Shown piece by piece: positions 1 to 8,520 of a stretch of 64,000 bases of DNA (positions are counted from its first letter, which is position 1; every line of letters starts with the position of its first letter). The notes under the pieces are model-generated. The model made no database searches and was not told where the DNA came from. It saw nothing but the letters and a program-made list of their open reading frames with translations. The DNA comes from Prevotella sp. oral taxon 376 (GTDB lineage Bacteria; Bacteroidota; Bacteroidia; Bacteroidales; Bacteroidaceae), in NCBI RefSeq assembly GCF_003043945.1, contig NZ_PYXG01000001.1:1904501-1968500 (forward strand), given 5' to 3'. A program made the translations under genes and the position numbers.

Positions 1-517
1 CATTCAGCAGCGGCCAGTCGCTGCCGAGGCCAGGTTTATGGAAAGTATAGGTGATGCTTGTGAAATAGAGCTCTGGTGTCGCGGAGATGTTGATGACGCC
101 GGTTTCTCCCGTTTCTATAAGTTTTTTGTTCACCCCATAGGGATCGCCGTCCTCGGGAATGTTGCTGCTTATCTCCTTTACTTTATCATAGAAAGTGGCA
201 TAATCCTCTATATAGGGGATAAGCGCGGTATAGAAAGTCTTGCCGGGAACGGCTAAAGGAACTGTCGCTCCAATCTCGTCGAACCACGCTACACCTTCTC
301 CGTCTGGCCGATAGCCGAATTCTTTCACCTCGTTGGCAGCCCGGAGCAAGGCATAGAGATATTTCATGAAAAACGAGGTATGGTTCGCCTTTGCCTCTTC
401 AAAGGCTTTCGTGCAGTCCAATTCGGATGTAATGCTATACCAGCTATTGGTGAAATCGCTCATGAAACGCCAGTTGTCGCGGCGTTCCCAAGTTTCAATC
501 TCGACTTTATGTTTCAT
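1..517 (-). CDS. CatA-like acetyltransferase, partial (C-terminus off window)
   Basis: The translation starts MKHKVEIETWERRDNW and reads through the left edge, about 172 residues. It aligns by eye with the N-terminal half of the chloramphenicol acetyltransferase (CatA) family, for example the segments around FFMKYLYALLRAANEVKEFGYR and ELYFTSITYTFH. That family moves acetyl groups from acetyl-CoA to hydroxyl substrates as a cytoplasmic trimer. The catalytic HHAVCDG-type motif would lie outside the window, so activity cannot be judged. The ATG at 517 is four bases from the esterase stop, so the two are probably co-transcribed. Many chromosomal Bacteroidota members of this family are not resistance genes, and no drug resistance is claimed. 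Confidence 0.75.
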   Translation of the reverse strand, partial: MKHKVEIETWERRDNWRFMSDFTNSWYSITSELDCTKAFEEAKANHTSFFMKYLYALLRAANEVKEFGYRPDGEGVAWFDEIGATVPLAVPGKTFYTALIPYIEDYATFYDKVKEISSNIPEDGDPYGVNKKLIETGETGVINISATPELYFTSITYTFHKPGLGSDWPLLN

Positions 518-521
518 GTTT

Positions 522-1892
<1,371 letters not shown>

Positions 1893-1900
1893 TCAGACAG

Positions 1901-2887
1901 ATGCAAAAAACAATGTTGTTGACAGTATTCCTGCTGTTTTCGTGGGGTGCCAGTGCCGAAGAAGGACTGGCCGATTCCGTCGCGCGTTGGACGGTTGCCC
2001 AGTCCGCTGCCTACTATCTGGCGCACGAAAGTCAGCGCAACGAGCTTCGCCCGTTGATCATGCGCCGGTATATGGCTTGTCAGGATACGATGAGCTATGG
2101 CCAGCTGCGCTCCTTGCGCCGTGTTTTCTGGAATACAGATTTGCGGGATTCGGTCAATGCCATGTATCTGGCGCGGCGTGAGGAACTGCTGCCGCAGATT
2201 CTGGCCGAGGCGCAGAGGCATTGCGAGGCAGAGTTGGATTCGCTGGAAATGCTCAAGACGCGTTGTAAACAGCTAATGGACAATATGATAGGGAAGAGCA
2301 TCGAAGGGGCTTTCAAGGGATTGATGGGCGGATTTCTTCCTGACGGGAGGGAGGATGTGGAGAATCTGTATGGGGGTCATTGTGAGGCAAACATCCTGGT
2401 AAAGGATATCAAGGCATTTCTCAGTCCTCATATTTCCCGATTCGTAAGTCGTGCAAATGTGGCACGAAAGAGATATATTAACAGGATAGCTGGCTATTAT
2501 GCCGCCTCGGGAAACTATCAGGTTCCACCTTTCGGATATGTCATCAAGCGCATGCCCGTTGATTGTCCGACAGATGATTTGATGCAGTTGGTGTCCTTGC
2601 AAGGCAGGGTTGACTGGCTCCACATCGGCATCACGCCCTCCGCCCTGGTCGTTCAGGGGACGGGTGTGTCGTTGCTTCGGGGGAAACCGTTGCTGACAGA
2701 GAGTCAGGCCAACAGGAACAACGACTCGCGCAAGCTGGCTCCAATCGTGAACCGTATCGCCGCGGCAACGGCTACGAACATTCGCGAGTCGGTCTATCAG
2801 ACGGTGGATGCCGTATTCGCCACGGTTGCCCAAAAGATAAAAGACAGCCAGCAGGCATTCCGCGAGGTTGTGGCAAGTAAGTATTAG
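1901..2887 (+). CDS. secreted protein of unknown function
   Basis: I do not recognise this 328-aa protein. It begins MQKTMLLTVFLLFSWGASAEE, a clear signal peptide; a start four codons upstream (1889) is possible. The mature part is helix-rich (repeated LRSLRRVF, LYLARREELLPQILAEAQRH-like stretches), followed by a segment with many basic residues and a C-terminal part rich in small residues. No catalytic motif is obvious. It is a single transcription unit driven by the promoter at 1823-1853 and diverges from the esterase operon. A periplasmic or surface role is an inference from the signal peptide only. Confidence 0.75.
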   Translation: MQKTMLLTVFLLFSWGASAEEGLADSVARWTVAQSAAYYLAHESQRNELRPLIMRRYMACQDTMSYGQLRSLRRVFWNTDLRDSVNAMYLARREELLPQILAEAQRHCEAELDSLEMLKTRCKQLMDNMIGKSIEGAFKGLMGGFLPDGREDVENLYGGHCEANILVKDIKAFLSPHISRFVSRANVARKRYINRIAGYYAASGNYQVPPFGYVIKRMPVDCPTDDLMQLVSLQGRVDWLHIGITPSALVVQGTGVSLLRGKPLLTESQANRNNDSRKLAPIVNRIAAATATNIRESVYQTVDAVFATVAQKIKDSQQAFREVVASKY

Positions 2888-2947
2888 TTTGTTGGGAGGT
2901 CTGCCATCGGTTACTCGCCTCGGGATGGGGCATGGCGTTTCGAAGGA

Positions 2948-3030
2948 TTACAAGCAGCGTGTAACGATGTTACAAACGGCGTGTAATCGCATTACAAGCC
3001 GTGTGTAATCAGTTTACAAGTTGCGTGTAA
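2948..3030. repeat. four-unit 22-bp tandem dyad array (TTACA-N7-TGTAA)
   Basis: TTACAA starts at 2948, 2970, 2992 and 3014, and GTGTAA starts at 2959, 2981, 3003 and 3025. The period is exactly 22 bp. Each unit is a dyad, TTACA followed by seven variable bases and TGTAA, separated by variable spacers. It lies in the 432-bp gap after the secreted-protein gene and before the integrase of the mobilizable element. The rest of that gap holds the GTTACC/GGTAAC dyads at 3157-3221 and no gene. Confidence 0.85.
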
Positions 3031-3156
3031 CTAATCACTGAAAATGGAGAAATATCGATATTGATGTAAACTAACTGATAATGAGGAGGAAATGCTCTGA
3101 TTTGCATAATACTGCTCTATTTGTAAAGGGCAGAAATATGCAGATTTAGGCAGAAG

Positions 3157-3221
3157 TTCAGTTACCAGAGTGTTACCTTGTTTTGATGTAGGTAACGATG
3201 GTGCAGTATTCGGTAACTGAA
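3157..3221. promoter_or_regulatory. nested GTTACC/GGTAAC dyads upstream of the integrase
   Basis: A perfect 10-bp inverted repeat (TTCAGTTACC at 3157-3166, GGTAACTGAA at 3212-3221) encloses a second inverted pair (GTTACC at 3172-3177, GGTAAC at 3191-3196). The two left copies start 11 bp apart and the two right copies 21 bp apart, near helical phase. Its place 100 bp before the first integrase suggests integrase arm sites or an operator for the integrase genes. That is inference. Confidence 0.5.
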
Positions 3222-3319
3222 TTATTTTCGCCCGTGTGGCTGTTGCTTTGGCCGGCAGTTTTCTGCGTATGTGAGGAACGCTTTAATTCGGGTAATTTTG
3301 CCCACAAATATTAAAGCGT

Positions 3320-4549
3320 ATGAAAACAGAAAAGATGAAGGTGTTGCTCTACCTTAAAAAAAGCAGTTTGGACAAGTCGGGCAAGGCTCCGATTATGGGA
3401 CGAATAACCATTGGGCGTTCCATTGCCCAATTTAGTTGTAAACTATCTTGTAATCCCGATTTGTGGAATCCCCGTGAGAGCAGGATGGATGGTAAGAGCT
3501 GCGATGCGGTGGAGATTAACGGGAAGTTGGAGAATTTGCTACTCTCCATTCAATCGGCTTATCAATCATTGATTGCCAAAGGTTGCCTATTTGACGCAAC
3601 CGAAGTAAAAGAGCAGTTTCAAGGCAGCGTACAGGCGCGGTGTATGTTCATCGAAAGGCTGGATATGCTTATCAAGGAGAAAGAAAGCCACATCGGTATA
3701 GATATGAAGAGAGCATCTATGTCTGCCTATCGTCTCACCCGAAAACGATTGCAGGAGTTCATTCAAAAGAAATATAATGTTTCGGACTTGGCATTCTCGC
3801 AGCTGACAGAAAACTTCATCTACGAACTGCAGACATTCTGTCTCGGTGAACTCGGTTATCAGCAAAGCACATTCTTCAGAGTGGCAGCAGATTTGAAGAC
3901 TGTCTGTAGGCTAGCTTATCGTGAGGGGCTGGCTGATACGCTTCTGTTTGATAATGTCCATATAGAACGGGGAGACAAGAAAACACCCAAGGCACTTGAC
4001 AAGGAAGCATTGGACAAACTCAAAGCACTCCGCTTTGATGAATTGGAAGAGGAAATGGAAACTACTCGTGATGTGTTTCTCTTCGCCTGTTATACCGGTG
4101 CAGCCTATTGTGATTTGATGATGCTTGGTAAGAAGCATCTTGTTCGTGATGATAATGGTAGCCTTTGGTTAAAGTTCAACCGACAGAAGACGGGTGTGCT
4201 TTGTCGCATCAAATTATTGCCCGAAGCCATCCGACTAATCGAGAAAATGCACAGCGATGAAAGGGTAACATTGCTCCCATTCATTAAATATCCCGCTTAT
4301 CAGTCTTGCCTGAAAGCCTTACGACTGCGGACAGGTATTTCTTTTCCCTTTACCACGCATACAGCAAGGCACACCTTTGCCACGCTTATCACCTTGGAAC
4401 AGGGCGTACCGATTGAAACGGTGAGCAAGATGCTCGGACATACGAACGTATGTATGACCGAACGCTATGCAAAGGTAACACCGCAAAAACTCTTTGAGGA
4501 ATTTGACCGTTTCCTTTCTTTCACCGAAGATTTACGTTTAACCATATAA
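3320..4549 (+). CDS. tyrosine recombinase (integrase), first of two
   Basis: This is a 409-aa site-specific recombinase of the Bacteroides integrase family. Residues about 1-110 look like the Arm-DNA-binding domain (VLLYLKKSSLDKSGKAPIMGRI), about 115-215 like the SAM-like core-binding domain, and about 225-400 are the catalytic domain. Visible catalytic parts are HTARHTFAT (the H-x-x-R box), LGHTN and the nucleophile region MTERYAKV. The first arginine box reads CYTGAAYCDL, without the usual Arg after TG; this is common in Bacteroidota integrases such as IntDOT. It is followed 11 bases later by a second integrase. Confidence 0.93.
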   Translation: MKTEKMKVLLYLKKSSLDKSGKAPIMGRITIGRSIAQFSCKLSCNPDLWNPRESRMDGKSCDAVEINGKLENLLLSIQSAYQSLIAKGCLFDATEVKEQFQGSVQARCMFIERLDMLIKEKESHIGIDMKRASMSAYRLTRKRLQEFIQKKYNVSDLAFSQLTENFIYELQTFCLGELGYQQSTFFRVAADLKTVCRLAYREGLADTLLFDNVHIERGDKKTPKALDKEALDKLKALRFDELEEEMETTRDVFLFACYTGAAYCDLMMLGKKHLVRDDNGSLWLKFNRQKTGVLCRIKLLPEAIRLIEKMHSDERVTLLPFIKYPAYQSCLKALRLRTGISFPFTTHTARHTFATLITLEQGVPIETVSKMLGHTNVCMTERYAKVTPQKLFEEFDRFLSFTEDLRLTI

Positions 4550-4560
4550 AGACAGCCATT

Positions 4561-5823
4561 ATGAGGAGTACATTTAAGATACTGTTTTACATCAACAGAC
4601 AGAAAACAAAGACTGATGGTAAGACAGCCATTCTCTGCCGTATTACCATAGATGGGAAGAATTCCGCCATAACCACAGGAGAGGAATGCCTGCCGACAGA
4701 GTGGAACGCCAAACAAGGACAGACTACCGACAAAAGAATAAACAAAAGGCTTGCAGAGTTCAAAGAACTTGTAGAAAAGACTTATCGGGATTTACTGACG
4801 AGGGACGGAATGGTCAGCGTGGAGCTAATCAAGAACCGCTTGCAAGGTATTGCCACTCATCCGACAACGCTGCTTGCCATGAGCAAGGCTGAACTGCAAT
4901 CCGTCAAAGAGTGCGTGGGAAAGTCAAAAGCAGAAAGTACGTACCAGAATCTTTGCTATTCCGACAAGCTGTTATGCGAGTTTGTCAAGGATAAAGGTGT
5001 AAAGGATATACCTGTAACCACCATTACGGAAGATTTGTTTGAAGAATACCGCTTTTATCTTAAAAAGCAAGGGTTGGCAGCTGCAACTATCAACCGCTAT
5101 CTTTGCTGGCTAAGCAGGTTGATGTATCGTGCGGTCAGCCAAAGGCTCATTCGTTGCAATCCCTTTGAGAATACCAAGTACGAGAAAACGGAACAGAAGA
5201 TACGCTTTCTGCAAAAGAACGATGTGGCCAAACTCATGGCTTTGAAAGTAAACGACAAGGAGGCTGAACAGGCAAGGCTGATGTTTGTCTTCGCTTGCTT
5301 TACCTGCTTGGCTGTTGCCGACATGGAGCATCTGCAATATGGACATATCCAAACGGCAGCGGGCGGACAGAAGTACATCCGTAAGGAACGGCAGAAGACA
5401 AAGGTGGAGTTTGTCGTGCCTTTGCATCCGATAGCCGAAGTCATCATCGAACATTGCAAGGCTGAACAGGAAAGAAATGGAGGAATGCAATCGGTGAAAG
5501 AAAAAGGTGAAACTGAAACAAGGACAGACAGCCTTGTCTTTCCCCGTGATTGCAGCCGAAGTGTGATTGCAGCCAAGCTAAGCATCGTAGGAAGAGCTTG
5601 CGGCATCAGAGAGCGGCTGTCCTACCACATGGCAAGGCATACGTTCGGCACGATGAGTTTGAGTGCCGGCATTCCCATAGAGAGCATTGCCAAGATGATG
5701 GGACACGCATCTATCGCCAGCACACAAATCTATGCGCAGGTAACCGATAATAAGATTTCGGAGGATATGGACAGACTGATTAGGAAATATCAAAAGGAGA
5801 AAGCAAAGAAGGAAGCGATATGA
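4561..5823 (+). CDS. tyrosine recombinase (integrase), second of two
   Basis: This 420-aa integrase has the same three-domain layout as its neighbour: arm-binding N-terminus (FKILFYINRQKTKTDGKTAILCRI), SAM-like core about 110-205, and catalytic domain with MARHTFGT, MMGHASIAST and nucleophile tyrosine in QIYAQV. The first Arg box reads CFTCLAVADM and again lacks Arg. The two integrases are only distantly alike, so this is not a recent duplication. Paired recombinases of this kind are seen in Bacteroides mobile elements, where both may be needed for excision or integration. Its stop overlaps the ATG of the next gene by four bases. Confidence 0.92.
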   Translation: MRSTFKILFYINRQKTKTDGKTAILCRITIDGKNSAITTGEECLPTEWNAKQGQTTDKRINKRLAEFKELVEKTYRDLLTRDGMVSVELIKNRLQGIATHPTTLLAMSKAELQSVKECVGKSKAESTYQNLCYSDKLLCEFVKDKGVKDIPVTTITEDLFEEYRFYLKKQGLAAATINRYLCWLSRLMYRAVSQRLIRCNPFENTKYEKTEQKIRFLQKNDVAKLMALKVNDKEAEQARLMFVFACFTCLAVADMEHLQYGHIQTAAGGQKYIRKERQKTKVEFVVPLHPIAEVIIEHCKAEQERNGGMQSVKEKGETETRTDSLVFPRDCSRSVIAAKLSIVGRACGIRERLSYHMARHTFGTMSLSAGIPIESIAKMMGHASIASTQIYAQVTDNKISEDMDRLIRKYQKEKAKKEAI

Positions 5824-6224
5824 ACGTCAATCACCATCAAGCAAAAAGAGACCGCAGTTATTTCGAATGGGGCGATAAATTGCAAATTGTCCGCAAAGGA
5901 AATGGCGATATAGCCATGACGGAGACTGAACTTGTAGATTTCTTCGGTGTAACATGGAGGAAGCTCAATTATCGTCTGCAGCTACTAATAAAAGTCTCTT
6001 TCCTGCATCCCGAAGAAAAGGACGCTGGTGAGGAAGAAGTTTTCGTAAACGGACAACTAAGAGGCTATGCGCCGCTTTATCCGCTTTCAATCATCATCGC
6101 TTTGTCTTATCAATTGGACAGTACGGAAGCCCACTTGTTCAGGAAATACATCTGTCAAGAGATAAAGCATCCTACACCTATGGTAGAACAGATATTCCTA
6201 TATGGACGTGGCAGTATCAATTGA
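5820..6224 (+). CDS. 134-aa protein of unknown function, translationally coupled to the integrase
   Basis: I do not recognise a named family. The ATG overlaps the integrase stop (ATGA), which suggests translational coupling and a shared task such as recombination directionality. The middle part (DIAMTETELVDFFGVTWRKLNYRLQLLIK) has the look of a helix-turn-helix, and the C-terminal part (YPLSIIIALSYQLDSTEAHLFRKYICQEI) is helical. There is no signal peptide or membrane segment. A role as an accessory DNA-binding protein of the integrase operon is an inference. Confidence 0.75.
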   Translation: MNVNHHQAKRDRSYFEWGDKLQIVRKGNGDIAMTETELVDFFGVTWRKLNYRLQLLIKVSFLHPEEKDAGEEEVFVNGQLRGYAPLYPLSIIIALSYQLDSTEAHLFRKYICQEIKHPTPMVEQIFLYGRGSIN

Positions 6225-6298
6225 TACACTTTTCTCTTTCACCGATATCAACCTACGACATAACTACAAAAGATATAAAATTGTGATAGAAAGAAAGT

Positions 6299-6349
6299 TA
6301 GAATGTAGTTAGAGAAAAACAAGCATTACAACCCTATGACTACATTCTA
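6299..6349. terminator. bidirectional terminator-like hairpin
   Basis: An 11-bp perfect inverted repeat (arms 6299-6309 and 6339-6349, core GAATGTAGT/ACTACATTC) lies between the convergent integrase operon and the outer-membrane protein gene. It is followed on the plus strand by a pyrimidine-rich tract, TTTTCTTCTTT. The 29-base loop is long for an intrinsic terminator. Confidence 0.45.
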
Positions 6350-6420
6350 CTTTTCTTCTTTACGTACCTTCACATGTTATTTTTATTTTGAGTATAGTCA
6401 TTTCATGTATTAAAATGGAG

Positions 6421-7728
6421 TCAGAAACTGTACTTCATCTTCACCCACGCTTCGGAGTTCTTACCATACATGGCAAACTTGCCTTTGTTGGCATGGAAAT
6501 AGTCGTAGCCGACGGTTAGTTCTATATCGTCATTGAGAGAATAGGAGGCGGAAAGGCGGTTGAAGATGCCGCCGCTTGCCACGTCGATGTAGGCAAAGGT
6601 GGAGAGTTTCAGCGTGTTGTGCAGCAGTTCCTTTGAGAGTCTTGCTGTGGCAAGTCCGGCATTGCGATAGACGGAGAGCGCTGCGAGATTGCCCGATGTG
6701 TATTTATGGCAATACTGCACGCTGATGTTCCAGTCGTTACCCGGATACCAGTCTACCCCTGCAAGGGCGTTGAGGGTGTTGCGCCGCACGGCATTCTGCC
6801 CCAAACCACTTCCTTGTGCCTCGCCTATGTACTCGGCGACTTCGGCGCGGAGGACAAACTGACCGACGGGCAATGAGCAGTCGGCACCCAACATCGTCAT
6901 ACGGCGGTACTGTCCGTTGATGTGGAGCGTCCTTCCATCGCCCGACAGGGCAGGGCAAAGGGCGGGCTGCTTGTTCCACGTCCGCAAGGCACTCACGGAG
7001 AAGTCTATTCCGCTGAGATTGACGCTTGCCCGTCCGCCAAACTCCATATTCTTGATTTTCTTCTCCGGCTTGCCGCTTTCCAAGTCGGTGGTGTAAGGCT
7101 GTGGTGCAGACGGCAGGCGTATCGCCCACGGATTGCGCTCGTCTGTCGACAACACGAAGAAGTCTGCCACAGGATTGCACACGGCTTCAAGGGTGACCGA
7201 ACCTCTTGTGTATTTTGCACGCAGCCCGTTGACGGGCATGCGAATGTCGTCGTAGTCTTGTGCGAGAAACTCTGTATAGTCAAACGGCGACACGCAATCG
7301 GTAACGCGCAGTGCATCCGCCACGCCCCATACGACAATCTGCCGCCCCACGCGCAGGTCGAAGTTGCCCTTTGCATAAGAGAGATAAGCCTCGCGCAATT
7401 CCAGTCCTGTGCGTTCTTTCAATATTCCGTTGTAGGTGGCGTTCAGAGATAGGAAGAGCGAAGCCGCCCCTTTCTCGAGTTTGAGTTCTCCCCGCGCCCG
7501 AGTCCGCGAAGCCATCCAGTCGGCACGTCCCTCCGTCCTGACGGCATGGTAGGTGTCAAGAAAACCTTTCACCTGCACCTGCAAGGCATTATCGTCCGAT
7601 GCTTCGACCGTTTCCTGTGGAGTGCATTCCGAACCGATGGTGTCGCTATCGGCCGGCAATGTATTATCGATTTGGGCCGCTGCCTGCACCGAGAGTATCG
7701 GCACAAGCAAGAGCATAAATAGTTTCAT
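6421..7728 (-). CDS. outer-membrane beta-barrel protein of the efflux operon
   Basis: This 435-aa protein has a signal peptide (MKLFMLLLVPILSVQAAAQ) and ends in aromatic-terminated strand VKMKYSF, as outer-membrane barrels do. The body has repeated amphipathic strands (FDLRVGRQIVVWGVADALRVTD, ASYSLNDDIELTVGYDYFHA). It resembles DUF1302/alginate-export-type barrels that sit beside MMPL/RND permeases and LolA-like proteins. It is the last gene of the operon; its start is one base past the stop of the LolA-like gene. The likely role is the outer-membrane exit or target of the exported substrate. The substrate is unknown. Confidence 0.8.
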   Translation of the reverse strand: MKLFMLLLVPILSVQAAAQIDNTLPADSDTIGSECTPQETVEASDDNALQVQVKGFLDTYHAVRTEGRADWMASRTRARGELKLEKGAASLFLSLNATYNGILKERTGLELREAYLSYAKGNFDLRVGRQIVVWGVADALRVTDCVSPFDYTEFLAQDYDDIRMPVNGLRAKYTRGSVTLEAVCNPVADFFVLSTDERNPWAIRLPSAPQPYTTDLESGKPEKKIKNMEFGGRASVNLSGIDFSVSALRTWNKQPALCPALSGDGRTLHINGQYRRMTMLGADCSLPVGQFVLRAEVAEYIGEAQGSGLGQNAVRRNTLNALAGVDWYPGNDWNISVQYCHKYTSGNLAALSVYRNAGLATARLSKELLHNTLKLSTFAYIDVASGGIFNRLSASYSLNDDIELTVGYDYFHANKGKFAMYGKNSEAWVKMKYSF

Positions 7729-7729
7729 A

Positions 7730-8509
7730 TCAGAGTCCTTTCTCCAGTTGGGAAACAGTGAAAAGGTTAGGCGATAGCTTTATGTTGAACTTCTGATTGT
7801 CCATACGGATAATGGTTTTGTGTCCCGTCTGTACATTCTCCATCTGCATAAGGTGCATCGTCCAGAAGCCCTGCACTTTATTTATGTTGGAAATCGTGAG
7901 CCTACGGTGCAGCTTGTTCAGCTTATCGTAGTATTCCGCCTTTACCGCCATCAGGCAGTCCTGCCGAACCCAGGTGACGCGGCGTGTGTAAATCTCATCC
8001 TTGTCGTTGGGTACCGACTCTACCACCCAACATTTTTGACCGCCCAACATTTCTTCGCGCAGAAGCGTATGCTTCTCTTCGTCCACGCTGCGGGCGCTCA
8101 TATCGTTGTAGGTAAAGTCGCTGCCCATAAAGTAATCGGTTTTCGACGACTTCCCGCTGATGCGCCTCGTCTTTTTCATTGCCGGAAGATAGAGCCACTT
8201 GTCGTCCGTCTTGGCGGTATTGTCGTAGTCCCAAGTGAGGAATCCCGTACCCTTTACGTCGCCGGGATAGGTGAAGAACATGATTTTCTTCGTATCATTG
8301 CCTATGTCCATTGCCCACGATTCGAGTTTCCTCACACGCTTATGCCCGCTCTTCTGAATGAGCGTCATTTCGATGGTGGCATAACGTGTGTCGCCGTCTG
8401 CGCGGTTTCTTACTTTCTGCATGATGTCTCTGCCCGACAGCCCTGCTGCCTGCGCGCCGCACACCGCCAGTATGGAGATGAGCAGCAATGTGAAATGTTT
8501 TGTTTTCAT
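7730..8509 (-). CDS. periplasmic LolA-like outer-membrane lipoprotein-sorting protein
   Basis: This 259-aa protein has a signal peptide (FTLLLISILAVCGAQAAG). Its mature part matches the LolA-like family (PF17131 type): GRDIMQKVRNRADGDTRYATIEMTLIQKSG near the N-terminus and FLTWDYDNTAKTDDKWLYLPAMKKTRRISG about residues 95-120. Such proteins bind hydrophobic or lipid cargo in the periplasm, and their genes are often next to MMPL/RND permeases, as here. It is sandwiched between the permease (11 bases upstream) and the barrel protein, which suggests a shuttle from inner to outer membrane. Confidence 0.85.
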   Translation of the reverse strand: MKTKHFTLLLISILAVCGAQAAGLSGRDIMQKVRNRADGDTRYATIEMTLIQKSGHKRVRKLESWAMDIGNDTKKIMFFTYPGDVKGTGFLTWDYDNTAKTDDKWLYLPAMKKTRRISGKSSKTDYFMGSDFTYNDMSARSVDEEKHTLLREEMLGGQKCWVVESVPNDKDEIYTRRVTWVRQDCLMAVKAEYYDKLNKLHRRLTISNINKVQGFWTMHLMQMENVQTGHKTIIRMDNQKFNIKLSPNLFTVSQLEKGL

Positions 8510-8520
8510 ATCGTTATATT

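Noticed and set aside
1..517. Chloramphenicol resistance gene.
   Set aside because: The catalytic half is outside the window and many chromosomal relatives do not confer resistance.
2948..3030. CRISPR array.
   Set aside because: Units of 22 bp with 5-7 bp variable parts are too short, there are no cas genes in the window, and the repeats are dyads.
3320..5823. Missing first Arg in the recombinase active sites as a sign of inactivation.
   Set aside because: The same substitution occurs in all three integrases here and is common in Bacteroidota integrases, so it is not evidence of decay.
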